DNA from: Kibdelosporangium banguiense
GTDB taxonomy: Bacteria > Actinomycetota > Actinomycetes > Mycobacteriales > Pseudonocardiaceae
Length of the DNA: 64,000 nt
Assembly (NCBI RefSeq): GCF_017876405.1
Contig: NZ_JAGINW010000001.1
Span: 4,539,203-4,603,202 of the forward strand
Direction of reading: 5' to 3'
This document shows, piece by piece, positions 1 to 8,075 of this stretch (the stretch's first letter is position 1; every line of letters starts with the position of its first letter). The notes beneath the pieces are model-generated. The model ran no database searches, was not told where the DNA came from, and worked only from the letters and a program-made list of their open reading frames with translations. Position numbers and translations under genes: made by a program.

Positions 1-421
1 AGAAGTAGGCCGACTTGTCGCCGTTCTTACAGGTCGTGCCGGACTTGGCGAGGCTCTTGTTGTTCGAGTCGGCGTTCGCGCTCAGGTTTCCAACGTAGTC
101 GTGCAGATGTTCGGCACCCATCTTGATGCCGGGCTGCGCGATGAAGTTGTCGGCGTTGAAGTGGCCGTTCTCGTTTTTGCCGCAGTTGACCGTGAAGGTG
201 CCCAAGCTCGCGTTGCGCTGGTTGCGCACCTGCGGCACGTTGGGTTGCACCTTGGTGATGTCGACGAAGAAGGACTTGTCGGCAATGGCCGCGGACGCGT
301 CCGGATCGCCGCCGGTAGTCGTGATCACGACTATGGTGCCGGTTGCGATCGCCAGGGCTAACGCACCAGTAGCGATCTTGGTCCGGCGGGAGATGCGGTG
401 CCGCCCTTTACTCGGGGCCAT
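1..421 (-). CDS. DUF1996-like secreted protein, 3' truncated by window edge
   Basis: Only the first 140 codons lie in the window. The ATG at 421-419 follows a GAGGTGAG ribosome site. The product starts with a basic stretch, then a hydrophobic segment at about residues 17-37 (signal peptide or anchor). After it come the motifs HFNADNFIAQPGI, HLHDYVGN and TCKNGDKSAYF, which match the N-terminal half of actinobacterial DUF1996-type proteins. It is a close paralogue of the gene immediately upstream on the same strand (540-2147), from the signal peptide to the last visible residue, so the pair probably arose by tandem duplication. The visible part stops just before the point where the neighbour carries its Asn/Gln-rich insert, so whether this copy has one is unknown. 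The function of the family is not established. Confidence 0.85.
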   Translation of the reverse strand, partial: MAPSKGRHRISRRTKIATGALALAIATGTIVVITTTGGDPDASAAIADKSFFVDITKVQPNVPQVRNQRNASLGTFTVNCGKNENGHFNADNFIAQPGIKMGAEHLHDYVGNLSANADSNNKSLAKSGTTCKNGDKSAYF

Positions 422-497
422 CGACTACTCACCTCGTTTTTTCATTCTTTTGTTCAATTTTGGGATTGAACGTGGCGGGGGATGAAACGGTACAACG

Positions 498-528
498 CCG
501 TGAGTGCCGCCAGGGGCGGCACTCACGG
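498..528 (-). terminator. Hairpin terminator after the DUF1996-like gene
   Basis: Perfect 14-bp inverted repeat (498-511 with 515-528) around a 3-nt loop, 11 bp beyond the stop codon of the 540-2147 gene. There is no clear T-run, as is common for actinomycete terminators. The stem contains GTGAGTGCC, which recurs in the hairpin at 7133-7157. Confidence 0.75.
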
Positions 529-539
529 CTCTCGGGGAA

Positions 540-2147
540 TTACTCGTTACACTTCTTGCCGGTGTTGATGCAGTTGACGACGCGGTTCATGATCTGGTTG
601 GACATCACGTTGGCGAAGTCGTCGTGGTCTGAAAGGGGGTTGTGCTCCTCTTCGGGGAAGGAGTCCACCTTGTACAGACGCTTTTGCTGAACTTCCTGCG
701 GGATGTTGTACGTGAGGGTGATGCGAAGCTGCGGGACCGCCTTGAATCCGTTGCCGCACTGACCGTTCTGGTTCGGGAAAACGATGTGGTCGCGGTGGTT
801 CTCGGAGTCGATGTTCTGACCGTCCCAGCAGCTGGGGAAGTCGTGGATTCGCTTGACAGCGGCACCGTTCGGGCAGATCGGGTACTTGTCGATCAGGACC
901 TTGTCCTCGAAACCGGCGCAGGTCCACGAGGCCTTGGTGTTCTTGTTGCCGTTGACCGACGGTTTGGCGTCACCGTAGAGAATCCGGAGGAACTTCGGCA
1001 TCGCCTCGACGTTGCCGACCGGGCTGCCGCGGAAGGTGAGCTCCGCCTTGGCCGGCCGCTGGATCTCACCGTCGTTGCCGGCGAGCTCGTTGTTCTCGTC
1101 CGGGGCCTCCAGCTCGGCCTGCTGCTGGTTGTTGTTGCCCTGGTTGTTCTGGCCCTGCTGGTTGTTGCCTTGGTTCTTGTTGTTGTTGTTGCCCTGGTTG
1201 CCTTGTTGGTTGTTGTTGTTCTGCTGGTTGTTGTTCTGGCCGTTGTTGTTGTTCTGGCCCTGGTTCTGCTTGTTCTGGCCCTGGTTCTGGCCTTGGTTGT
1301 TGTTCTGACCCTGCTGGTCGTTGTCCCGGTTCTGGTTCTGCGCCAGGTTGCCCTGGATCAGGTTGTTCCGGTTGTTGTTCTGGCCCTGCTGCTCGTTCTG
1401 GCCGTTGTTGTTCTGGTTGTTCCGGTTCTGCTGCTGACCTTGCTGCTGGGCGTTGTTCTGGCCGTTCTGGCCCTGCTGGCCGCGCTGGTTGTTCTGACCC
1501 TGCTGCTGGCCGTTGTTGTTCTGCTGGTTGTTGTTCTGGCCCTGGTTGTTCTGACCCTGACCTTGGTTCTGGTTGTTCTTGTTCTGGTTGTTCTGGTTGT
1601 TGTTCTGACCCTGGCCCTGGTTGTTCTGCTTGTTCTGGCCCTGGTTGTTGTTGTTCTGACCCTTGTTCTGCTGCTGAGCCTCGTCCTGGGCGGCTTCCTC
1701 TTCATCCACAATGCGGATGACCGGCCAGAAGTAGGCTGATTTGTCGCCGTTCTTGCAGGTGGTGCCACCGGCCTGCAGACTCTGGTTGTTCGAGTCGGCG
1801 TTGGTGGTCAGGTTGCCGACGTAGTCGTGCAGGTGCTGAGCACCGTTCTTGATACCCGGCTGGGCGATGAAGTTGTCCGGGTTGAAGTGCTGGTTCTCGT
1901 TCGTGCCGCAATCGACGGTGAACGTTCCTGTGGAGGCATCCCCTTGTGGCTGTGGTTGCCGAACATTGGCTTGGACAGTCGTGATGTCCACGAAGAACTT
2001 GCTGTCCGCGCCATCTGCTCTGGCCTGACCAGGATCACCCGCGGTCGTCACGACGACAATGCCGCCTATCGCTAGTGCGAGGCCGAGGCCTGCGGTTGCG
2101 ATCTTTGTTCTGCGGGAGATTCGGTGACGCCCACTGGTACGGGCCAT
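540..2147 (-). CDS. Secreted DUF1996-like protein split by a large Asn/Gln-rich insert
   Basis: 535 aa with an N-terminal hydrophobic segment at about 17-36, so probably exported. Residues 51-145 and 365-535 together resemble one DUF1996-type domain: HFNPDNFIAQPGI and HLHDYVGN in the first half; CPNGAAVKRI, a CWDG motif, a pair of late cysteines and SDHDDFANVMSNQ in the second. Between them residues about 157-343 are almost only Asn, Gln and Gly with occasional Lys and Arg. The start ATG has the same GAGGTGAG ribosome site as the downstream paralogue at 1-421. The family occurs in fungi and actinomycetes without a settled function. A surface or matrix role is only a guess from secretion and composition. 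The opposite strand of the insert gives a Val/Leu-rich open frame that is an artefact. Confidence 0.85.
   Translation of the reverse strand: MARTSGRHRISRRTKIATAGLGLALAIGGIVVVTTAGDPGQARADGADSKFFVDITTVQANVRQPQPQGDASTGTFTVDCGTNENQHFNPDNFIAQPGIKNGAQHLHDYVGNLTTNADSNNQSLQAGGTTCKNGDKSAYFWPVIRIVDEEEAAQDEAQQQNKGQNNNNQGQNKQNNQGQGQNNNQNNQNKNNQNQGQGQNNQGQNNNQQNNNGQQQGQNNQRGQQGQNGQNNAQQQGQQQNRNNQNNNGQNEQQGQNNNRNNLIQGNLAQNQNRDNDQQGQNNNQGQNQGQNKQNQGQNNNNGQNNNQQNNNNQQGNQGNNNNKNQGNNQQGQNNQGNNNQQQAELEAPDENNELAGNDGEIQRPAKAELTFRGSPVGNVEAMPKFLRILYGDAKPSVNGNKNTKASWTCAGFEDKVLIDKYPICPNGAAVKRIHDFPSCWDGQNIDSENHRDHIVFPNQNGQCGNGFKAVPQLRITLTYNIPQEVQQKRLYKVDSFPEEEHNPLSDHDDFANVMSNQIMNRVVNCINTGKKCNE
1119..1679 (-). repeat. 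Asn/Gln/Gly low-complexity coding repeat
   Basis: About 185 consecutive codons (residues 157-343 of the secreted protein) built from irregular NNQGQN-like units. The DNA is correspondingly repetitive (TTGTTGTTCTGG and TGGCCCTGG units on the plus strand), which makes it prone to slippage and assembly error. The reading frame stays open throughout and the domain resumes in frame afterwards, so the insert is real coding sequence. Confidence 0.9.
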
Positions 2148-2352
2148 CGATTTCTCACCTCGTTCCGGATTTTGGCCAGGCGAGTGCGCCGAAGCCGCTC
2201 GGCGGCTACGAAATGATGTATGCCTGGGTTGTGGGCGAAAAGCTGTCGGGGATTCTGCGCTCTCGATGGGGGATACGAGCGCGTTGGCTCCGGACGTTCA
2301 AACGTGGCCCGTTCGTTACCTAACCGTGACCAAAATTCTGGCCCCTCAGGCC

Positions 2353-3240
2353 TCAAGTCCTGGCGCGTTGCGTCCAGATTACGCAGGTCAGCACGGCTGC
2401 TGCGGCGAAAACGGTCAACCCGCCCACCGGTTCACCCAGCACCAGAACCGACCACAACAAGGTCAGGACGGGCTGTGCGAGCTGGACCTGGCCCACCTTC
2501 GCGACTCCGCCCGCGGCCAGTCCGGCGTACCAGGCGAAGAACCCCAGGAACATGGAAATCACCGTCACATAGGCGAATCCGGACCATGCCGAGGCGCTCA
2601 CGTGGGAGAAATCCCGGGTGGCCGCGACAAACCCGGTCACCGGGACAGTTACGGGCAACGACACGACAAGCGCCCAGCAGACAGTTCGCGCACCTCCGAG
2701 GTCACGGGCGAGGGCGCCGCCCTCCGCGTAACCCAGGCCGCACAGCACGACGGCGATCAGGAGGAACACGTCCGCAAGTTCCAGGCCGCCGGACACCCCG
2801 CCGTTGGCGATGACGAACACCAGAACCGCGAGGAAACCCACGCCACTGGCCAGCCAGAAGCCGCTTCGTGGCCGTTCACCGGCCCGGACCACAGCCCAGA
2901 CGGCCGTGCACATCGGCAGGCAGGTGATCACGACGGCGCCGTGCGCAGACGTTTGCGTGGTCAGCGCCAGCGATGTGAACAGCGGAAAGCCGACGACGAT
3001 GCCCAACGCGACCACCAGCAGCCGCCGGATCTGGGCCAGGCTGGGACGCGGTGCGCGCACGAACATGAGGTAGGCGACCGCGAGCAGGCCCGCGCCGACG
3101 GCCCGGCCGAACGAGACGAACCACGGGTCGAGATCGGCCACGGCGAGCCGGGTGGCCGGCAGGGAGAAGCTGAACGCCAGTACTCCGAGCGCGCCGAGTG
3201 TTATCCCCGCGGGCGCGATAACGTTACTCTCTACTCTCAT
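2353..3240 (-). CDS. EamA/DMT-family transporter, divergent from a MocR regulator
   Basis: 295 aa with about ten hydrophobic segments and the two-repeat layout of EamA (drug/metabolite transporter) proteins. These usually export amino acids or other small metabolites across the cytoplasmic membrane; the substrate here is unknown. The start ATG at 3240-3238 overlaps by two bases the start of the divergent MocR gene. A pairing of EamA exporter and MocR regulator is known (for example ycxC/ycxD in Bacillus), so control by the neighbour is likely. A TATCCT box at 3251-3246 (minus) lies 5 nt before the start, so the mRNA may be leaderless. The long upstream reading-frame extension runs through the regulator's coding strand and was not used. 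Confidence 0.85.
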   Translation of the reverse strand: MRVESNVIAPAGITLGALGVLAFSFSLPATRLAVADLDPWFVSFGRAVGAGLLAVAYLMFVRAPRPSLAQIRRLLVVALGIVVGFPLFTSLALTTQTSAHGAVVITCLPMCTAVWAVVRAGERPRSGFWLASGVGFLAVLVFVIANGGVSGGLELADVFLLIAVVLCGLGYAEGGALARDLGGARTVCWALVVSLPVTVPVTGFVAATRDFSHVSASAWSGFAYVTVISMFLGFFAWYAGLAAGGVAKVGQVQLAQPVLTLLWSVLVLGEPVGGLTVFAAAAVLTCVIWTQRART

Positions 3241-3271
3241 GTATGAGGATAACGCCGCCCTTCGCGTTATC
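3200..3271. promoter_or_regulatory. Divergent leaderless promoters with four GTTATC/GATAAC half-sites
   Basis: The two start codons overlap as CATG at 3238-3241. Half-sites GTTATC (3200-3205), GATAAC (3217-3222), GATAAC (3248-3253) and GTTATC (3266-3271) form two inverted pairs arranged almost symmetrically about position 3235. Candidate -10 boxes are TACTCT (3225-3230, plus) and TATCCT (3251-3246, minus), the latter overlapping a half-site. Binding by the MocR product is inferred. Confidence 0.55.
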
Positions 3272-4663
3272 GAGGAGCTTCGTTCCCTGGCGCACACCGG
3301 CCAGCCGGGCGAACGGCTGCCCTCGGTCCGCGACCTGATGGCCCGCCACCGGGCCTCGCCGGTGACGGTGCAGCAGGCCATCCGCGCGGTCGAAGGCGAA
3401 GGCCTGGTCGAAGTCCGCCCAGGCCGGGGCAGTTTCGTGGCGGCCAGGCCCGCTCCGGCCCGGACGCCGGATCTGTCCTGGCAGACAGTGGCGCTCGGCG
3501 CGGGCCGGCCGGGCCAGGAGCTGCTGTCGAGCCTGATCGCGGTGCCTCGTGCCGAGGTCATCCAGCTCTCGAGCGGGTATCTCGACCCCGATCTGCAGCC
3601 CGTCGACGCACTCGGCGCGGCTCTGGCGCGTGCGGCGCGCCGGCCGTCAGCGTGGGGGCGTGTCCCGGTCGAAGGCAGGGAAGAGTTGCGGGCGTGGTTC
3701 GCGCGTGAGGCTGGTGGCGAGCTGCGCGCCGGCGACATGACCGTATGCCCAGGTGCGCAGCCCGCTCTGGCGACGTTGTTCCGTGGCCTTGGTGAGCCAG
3801 GTGATGTCGTGCTTGTCGAGTCACCGACGTATCTGGGTGCCATTGCCGCCGCGCGGGACGCGGGGTTGCGTGTGGTGCCTGTGCCCGCGGATTCCGACGG
3901 TGTACGCCCCGATCTTCTCGCCTCGGCATTCGCGCGTACTGGCGCGCGGCTGTTCTACTGCCAACCGCTGTACGCGAATCCTCACGGCGCCGTGCTGTCG
4001 GCAGAACGACGGCCCGAGGTGTTCGAGGTTGTCCGTGCCGCAGGAGCGTTCCTGATCGAAGACGACTGGGCACGCGGGCTCACCATCGACGGCGACGAAC
4101 CACCAACGCTCGCATCCGAAGACGTTGACGGTCATGTGGTGTACCTGAGGTCGTTGACCAAGGTCGCCGCGCCAGGACTGCGGGTCGCCGCAGTCGGAGC
4201 TCGTGGCGCCGCCGGTATCAGGTTGCGTACCGCTCGCACGCTCGACGACTTCTACGTATCCGGTCCGTTGCAGGAAGCCGCCATCGACTTCGTCACCTCG
4301 CCTGCGTGGCGACGGCACTTGCGGGATCTACGGGTCGCCTTGCGGTCGCGGCGTGACGCTTTGCTGAGCGCGATGCGCGCGGAGTTGCCGGACTTCCAAG
4401 CCGCGACTCCGGCTGGTGGGCTGCATGTGTGGGCCGAACTGCCCGAAGGTGTGGACGATCTGGCGCTGACCACCGCGGCCGCTGCCCACGACGTGGTCGT
4501 TTTCCCCGGCAGGCCTTGGTTCACCGGGGAGAGTCCGGTGACGTGCCTGCGGCTGACGTTCGGCGGCGCGCCGGAACACACGCTGGCAGAAGGGATTCAG
4601 CGGCTTGCCCAGGTCAGAGCAGCCAGCCCGACAGCAGCGCGGGTGACATCGCCAGCAGGGTGA
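3239..4663 (+). CDS. MocR/PdxR-type regulator (GntR wHTH plus aminotransferase fold)
   Basis: 474 aa. Residues about 5-75 are a GntR-type winged helix (GERLPSVRDLMARH, then VEVRPGRGSF). Residues about 110-470 are an aminotransferase class I-like domain with the PLP-lysine motif SLTKVAAPGLR, FYCQPLYANPHG and a C-terminal PGRPWF/CLRLTF region. MocR regulators sense PLP or PLP adducts and act on neighbouring transport or metabolic genes. The start ATG gives MYEDNAALRVIEEL, the usual GntR N-terminus. Starting further upstream would run through the divergent gene. The TACTCT box 8 nt upstream suggests a leaderless transcript. The 3' end overlaps the convergent VTT gene by 50 bp. Confidence 0.9.
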   Translation: MYEDNAALRVIEELRSLAHTGQPGERLPSVRDLMARHRASPVTVQQAIRAVEGEGLVEVRPGRGSFVAARPAPARTPDLSWQTVALGAGRPGQELLSSLIAVPRAEVIQLSSGYLDPDLQPVDALGAALARAARRPSAWGRVPVEGREELRAWFAREAGGELRAGDMTVCPGAQPALATLFRGLGEPGDVVLVESPTYLGAIAAARDAGLRVVPVPADSDGVRPDLLASAFARTGARLFYCQPLYANPHGAVLSAERRPEVFEVVRAAGAFLIEDDWARGLTIDGDEPPTLASEDVDGHVVYLRSLTKVAAPGLRVAAVGARGAAGIRLRTARTLDDFYVSGPLQEAAIDFVTSPAWRRHLRDLRVALRSRRDALLSAMRAELPDFQAATPAGGLHVWAELPEGVDDLALTTAAAAHDVVVFPGRPWFTGESPVTCLRLTFGGAPEHTLAEGIQRLAQVRAASPTAARVTSPAG

Positions 4664-5123
4664 ACCGGATGCACCGGCCGATGAAACCGGCTGCCAGGAA
4701 CGTGGCCATGGACATCCTGGCCAGGCCGGCGAGCACGGTCGTCGCCATGAACGGCGGCAAGCCGATCACCGCGCTGACCCCGTACGTGCCGGTCATCCAG
4801 TGCGGATGGCGGTGGCACTTCTCGGTCAGCCGGTCGACCAAGGCACGCAGCCGCTTTGTCCGCTGCTGCCAGCGAAGCCTGCGATCAGTCATCGGTTTCG
4901 GTTTGCGGTGCATGAACGACGGCAACCGCAGCGACCCGCGCGCGGCCAGGTAGAACAGCAGTTTTCCGGCTATCTGGGCGACCGCGACGACCGCGCCGAG
5001 CGCCAGGCACGGCAGCCCGGGTTCACGCGCGACCAATGCGATGACAAAGACTTCGATGCTGATCAGGGGCATGACTGCGGAGCCGAAGGCGACACCAGCC
5101 GCCACAAGCAGGCTCGCGAACAA
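4614..5123 (-). CDS. YqaA/VTT (SNARE-associated) family membrane protein
   Basis: 169 aa with hydrophobic segments at about 1-30, 35-60 and 110-165, separated by a basic loop (KPKPMTDRRLRWQQRTKR). The motif YGVSAVIGLPPF with MATFLAAGFIGRCIRF resembles the small DedA-like YqaA branch of VTT membrane proteins, whose relatives are implicated in lipid or undecaprenyl-phosphate flipping. That role is not shown for this branch. The TTG start at 5123 has an AAAGGGG element about 8 nt upstream. Its last 50 bp overlap the convergent MocR gene. Confidence 0.7.
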   Translation of the reverse strand: MFASLLVAAGVAFGSAVMPLISIEVFVIALVAREPGLPCLALGAVVAVAQIAGKLLFYLAARGSLRLPSFMHRKPKPMTDRRLRWQQRTKRLRALVDRLTEKCHRHPHWMTGTYGVSAVIGLPPFMATTVLAGLARMSMATFLAAGFIGRCIRFTLLAMSPALLSGWLL

Positions 5124-5202
5124 GCGTGTACCCCTTTGTGTAGACCCAGTCGTTCCACAGTAACCGAGCTGAGAGTGGGGCGGCCTCGGTCTTCCGGACG
5201 AG

Positions 5203-5760
5203 TCATGTCAGCCGAAGGTCCAGATCACCGGTCAGCCGCACTTCCCGCAGTAGCCGGCCGCCGGCATCCAAGGTACGCACCATTCCGTCGCGTTCCCACC
5301 CGGCCCGCTCATAGAAGGCGACCGAAACATCGTCATTCTCCGGCACCCACACCACGCCGCGCGTCCCGCCAGCTGCTTTGAGTCCGGCGGCGGCGGTCGC
5401 CAGCAACCGCCCGCCATGCCCGCGCCGGCCCCAACGCGGCTCCACGAGCAAGGTCGCGATCAGTCCGACGGTGGCCGCGTCTTCAGGGAGATCGCCCTTC
5501 GCATCGGCGGTTTCCTCCTCTGGTGCAGGCCCAGCCGCACAGAACCCCACCACCCACGGCCCTTCCGTGGCCACGTGCACAGTCGCCTGGCCCTGGTCGA
5601 TGGTCATCGCCCAGACCCGGCCGATCTCGTCGGCGTCCAGCCCGGCGAGCACATCCTCGCCCAGCAGATCGGCGTACGCCGCCCGCCAGGTGTCCACCTG
5701 GATCCGCGCGATGTGCTCGATGTCCTGCACCTCGGCGGTGTGCACCGCTGCCTCAGCCAT
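5203..5760 (-). CDS. GNAT-family N-acetyltransferase
   Basis: 185 aa single-domain GNAT. Visible are ARIQVDTWRAAYADLL (N-terminal strand and helix), the acetyl-CoA loop VEPRWGRRGHGGRLL, and VPENDDVSVAFYERAGW near the C-terminus. The acceptor substrate is unknown. The ATG at 5760-5758 was chosen because the longer frame would translate the palindromic repeat at 5781-5837, which is not part of any GNAT. It is divergent from the YcaQ-like glycosylase gene. Confidence 0.85.
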   Translation of the reverse strand: MAEAAVHTAEVQDIEHIARIQVDTWRAAYADLLGEDVLAGLDADEIGRVWAMTIDQGQATVHVATEGPWVVGFCAAGPAPEEETADAKGDLPEDAATVGLIATLLVEPRWGRRGHGGRLLATAAAGLKAAGGTRGVVWVPENDDVSVAFYERAGWERDGMVRTLDAGGRLLREVRLTGDLDLRLT

Positions 5761-5780
5761 GGGACGAAAACCTATCCAAT

Positions 5781-5837
5781 GTGCCCCCAAAGTGGCGTTG
5801 GGGGCATCCAGTGCTCCCAACGCCACTTTGGGGGCAC
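5781..5837. repeat. Palindromic intergenic element, copy 1 (perfect 22-bp arms)
   Basis: Arms 5781-5802 and 5816-5837 are perfect inverted repeats, each containing CCCCCAAAGTGGCGTTGGG, around a 13-nt loop containing TCCAG. It lies between divergent genes. A second copy with two arm mismatches and the same TCCAG loop is at 16471-16525. It looks like a dispersed REP-like element and could act as a terminator or cruciform. Confidence 0.85.
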
Positions 5838-5881
5838 AAGAACTGTCGTACCTCGATGGCACTATGCGGAGCGTGTTGACG

Positions 5882-7084
5882 ATGACCGAGGGGGCGGCCC
5901 GGCGGACTGCGCTCGCTGCCCAGGGGTTTGCTGATCCGCGCCCGACAGCTGTGCCGTCCAGACGCCATTTACTGCGTGTGTTGTCGCGGGTTCAGCTGAT
6001 TCAGCTGGACTCGGTCAATGTCGCCGTCCGGGCGCACTACATGCCGTTGTTCAGCCGGCTGGGCGCGTACCCGGCGGAGTTGGTCGACGACGCGGCCTGG
6101 TCGCACTCGGCGCGCAAGCCGCGGCTGCTGGTCGAGAAGTGGGCGCACGAGGCGAGCCTGATCCCGGTCGAGGACTGGCCGCTGCTGCACACCGGCAAGC
6201 GGGCCGGCTGGTGGCGGCACTACGAGAAGGCCGTCACCCGTTCACCCGGCCTGGTCCAGGAGATCCTCGCGGCGGTCAAGGAACGCGGTCCGATCGGCGC
6301 GGGCGCTCTGGAGCGCGAGATTCTCGGCGAGGGTGACAAAAGGGAGAAAGGCACGTGGTGGGAGCGCTCGGACGTCAAGCACATCTGTGAGTACCTCTTC
6401 GGCCTGGGCGAGCTCACGACTGGGACGCGGCGGAGCTTCGAACGGCTCTACGACCTGACCGAGCGGGTCGTGCCCGCCGAGGTTCTCGGCCGTCAGCTCC
6501 CCGCCGACGAGTGCGCCCGCCAGCTGGTCGAACGCTCGGCGCGAGCGTTGGGCATCGCTACGGAGCCGGAGTTGCGGGACTACTACCGGCTGGCGCCGGA
6601 TGCCAACCGGCAGGCGGTCATCGATCTCGTCGAGGCCGGTGTGCTCGAACCGGTGCTGGTGGAGGGCTGGAACCGCAAGGCCTACCGGCATGTCGACGCC
6701 AGGACACCACGGCAGATCAAGGGCCGGGCGCTGCTGTGCCCGTTCGATCCGCTGATCTGGGAACGCGACCGGACCGAGCGGATTTTCGGCTTCCGCTACC
6801 GCATCGAGATCTACGTCCCGGAGCCGAAAAGGGAGTACGGCTACTACGTTTTCCCGTTCCTGCTCGACGGTGAGCTGGTCGCCCGGGTCGATCTGAAGGC
6901 CGATCGCGCCGCCGGGTTGTTACGCGTCCAGGGCGCGTTCGCGGAGTCCGGAGTGGACACTGCGCGGGTGCTGGTGGAGCTGGCCGGCGAACTGCGGCTG
7001 ATGGCCGGGTGGCTCGGGCTTTCCGGGGTGGCCGTGGGCCGGAAGGGCAACATCGCGAGTGCGTTGGGAAAGCTGACCAAATAG
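5882..7084 (+). CDS. YcaQ/AlkX-type winged-helix DNA glycosylase (HTH_42 family)
   Basis: 400 aa. N-terminus ALAAQGF, then the motif LIQLDSVNV, which gives Gln-Leu-Asp. In the AlkZ/YcaQ family the QxQ form marks AlkZ and the QxD form marks the YcaQ (AlkX) group, which unhooks interstrand crosslinks and N-alkylpurines. Further family signatures are LVEKWAHEASLIP, the late LLCPFDPLIWERDRTERIFGFRYRIEIY split over two segments, and YGYYVFPFLLDGELVARVDLKADR. The ATG at 5882 was preferred because GGAG lies 10 nt upstream and homologues begin at this point; an in-frame ATG at 5864 would add six residues. Substrate range is inferred from family only. Confidence 0.85.
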   Translation: MTEGAARRTALAAQGFADPRPTAVPSRRHLLRVLSRVQLIQLDSVNVAVRAHYMPLFSRLGAYPAELVDDAAWSHSARKPRLLVEKWAHEASLIPVEDWPLLHTGKRAGWWRHYEKAVTRSPGLVQEILAAVKERGPIGAGALEREILGEGDKREKGTWWERSDVKHICEYLFGLGELTTGTRRSFERLYDLTERVVPAEVLGRQLPADECARQLVERSARALGIATEPELRDYYRLAPDANRQAVIDLVEAGVLEPVLVEGWNRKAYRHVDARTPRQIKGRALLCPFDPLIWERDRTERIFGFRYRIEIYVPEPKREYGYYVFPFLLDGELVARVDLKADRAAGLLRVQGAFAESGVDTARVLVELAGELRLMAGWLGLSGVAVGRKGNIASALGKLTK

Positions 7085-7088
7085 GGCA

Positions 7089-7119
7089 GGGCTCCCCAGG
7101 CGTCGCGCCCGGGGAGCCC
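7089..7119 (+). terminator. Terminator after the YcaQ-like gene
   Basis: Stem GGGCTCCCC (7089-7097) with GGGGAGCCC (7111-7119). The loop can extend the stem by GGCG/CGCC. It starts 4 bp after the stop codon of the plus-strand gene. Confidence 0.75.
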
Positions 7120-7132
7120 AACCACCCCCTCA

Positions 7133-7157
7133 CGTGAGTGCCATGAAGGCGCTCACG
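7133..7157. terminator. Second hairpin between convergent genes
   Basis: CGTGAGTGCC and GGCGCTCACG around a 5-nt loop, one mismatch, 9 bp beyond the stop of the convergent DUF4097 gene. The GTGAGTGCC arm is shared with the hairpin at 498-528. Confidence 0.6.
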
Positions 7158-7166
7158 AAACCTGTG

Positions 7167-8075
7167 TCAGCCGTCGAAGGCCGCGCTCACCACGGCGGAT
7201 CCGGACCGGGTCCGGCCGCGAACGCGGAGCTTGACCTCGCCCTCCGGCCGTTTGCCGGACAGCTCCAGTTCGCTGCGGGCCTGGCCGGTGCCGGAGGACA
7301 GGTCGACCTCGGCCCGGATGCCCTGGCGCACGCCGACCCGGATCTCGCCGGAGCCGGTGTTCAGCTCGATCTTGCCCGCGGCCGCGTCGGCCACGGTCAG
7401 GTCGCCGGTGCCGGTGCGGACCATGACGTCTGAGGAGACGGCGCCCAGCCATACGTCACCGCTGCCGGTGACCAGCGCGGCGCTGTCGCCACCGACCGAC
7501 GAGACCTCGACGTCCCCACTGCCCGTGCGGGCCTGCAGGCCGCCCAGCATCGGGCCGAGCCGGACCGCGCCGGTGCCCGTGGTGATGGTGGCCGCGCCGT
7601 CCGCGCGGTCGGCCTTGACCTCGCCGGACCCAGTACGCAGGTTGATCCTGCCCGCGGGCCCGGTGACCAGTACGTCAGCCGCGCCTGCACGGACCTCGAT
7701 GTTCGACCCGGACGGCGCACGGACGGTCACGCCCAGCGGGATGTTGCGCAGCGCGCTCTCGGGGGAGCGCACGACAAGACGGTTGCCGTTCTGCTCGACC
7801 AGGGTCAGCTCGATCGCCTCGTCCGACGTCGGCCCGGCCGGGTTGTCGGCGAACCGCGAGATCCAGCCCGCCAGCTGCGCCAGGCCTTCGGCCCACGGGG
7901 CCTCGACGTCCGGCCGGTGGCGGATCCGCACGCTGATCCCGGGCTCGTCGGTCAGCAGCACGTCGACCGAACCCGACCTGATGGTGATGCTGATGTCCTG
8001 TGGACCGTCGGCGTCGAAGTTGACTTCACGCACCTTGGTCGTGGTCTCGTCAGCCGTTTCGTCTGTCACGATCAT
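7167..8075 (-). CDS. DUF4097-family beta-repeat protein
   Basis: 302 aa, no signal peptide or membrane segment. From about residue 130 on it is a ladder of Gly/Ser/Thr-rich repeats (RTGSGEV, TGTGAVRLG, RTGSGDVEV, VTGSGDVWLG, RTGTGDLTV, NTGSGEIRVG), the beta-solenoid pattern of DUF4097 proteins often called putative adhesins, though this one appears cytoplasmic. The ATG overlaps the stop of the upstream RHH gene by four bases, so translation of the two is probably coupled. No biochemical role is known. Confidence 0.85.
   Translation of the reverse strand: MIVTDETADETTTKVREVNFDADGPQDISITIRSGSVDVLLTDEPGISVRIRHRPDVEAPWAEGLAQLAGWISRFADNPAGPTSDEAIELTLVEQNGNRLVVRSPESALRNIPLGVTVRAPSGSNIEVRAGAADVLVTGPAGRINLRTGSGEVKADRADGAATITTGTGAVRLGPMLGGLQARTGSGDVEVSSVGGDSAALVTGSGDVWLGAVSSDVMVRTGTGDLTVADAAAGKIELNTGSGEIRVGVRQGIRAEVDLSSGTGQARSELELSGKRPEGEVKLRVRGRTRSGSAVVSAAFDG

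Noticed and set aside
642..1739. Long Val/Leu-rich open frame on the plus strand opposite the DUF1996-like gene
   Set aside because: It is the reverse strand of Asn/Gln codons (TTG, GTT, CTG); no ribosome site and no family.
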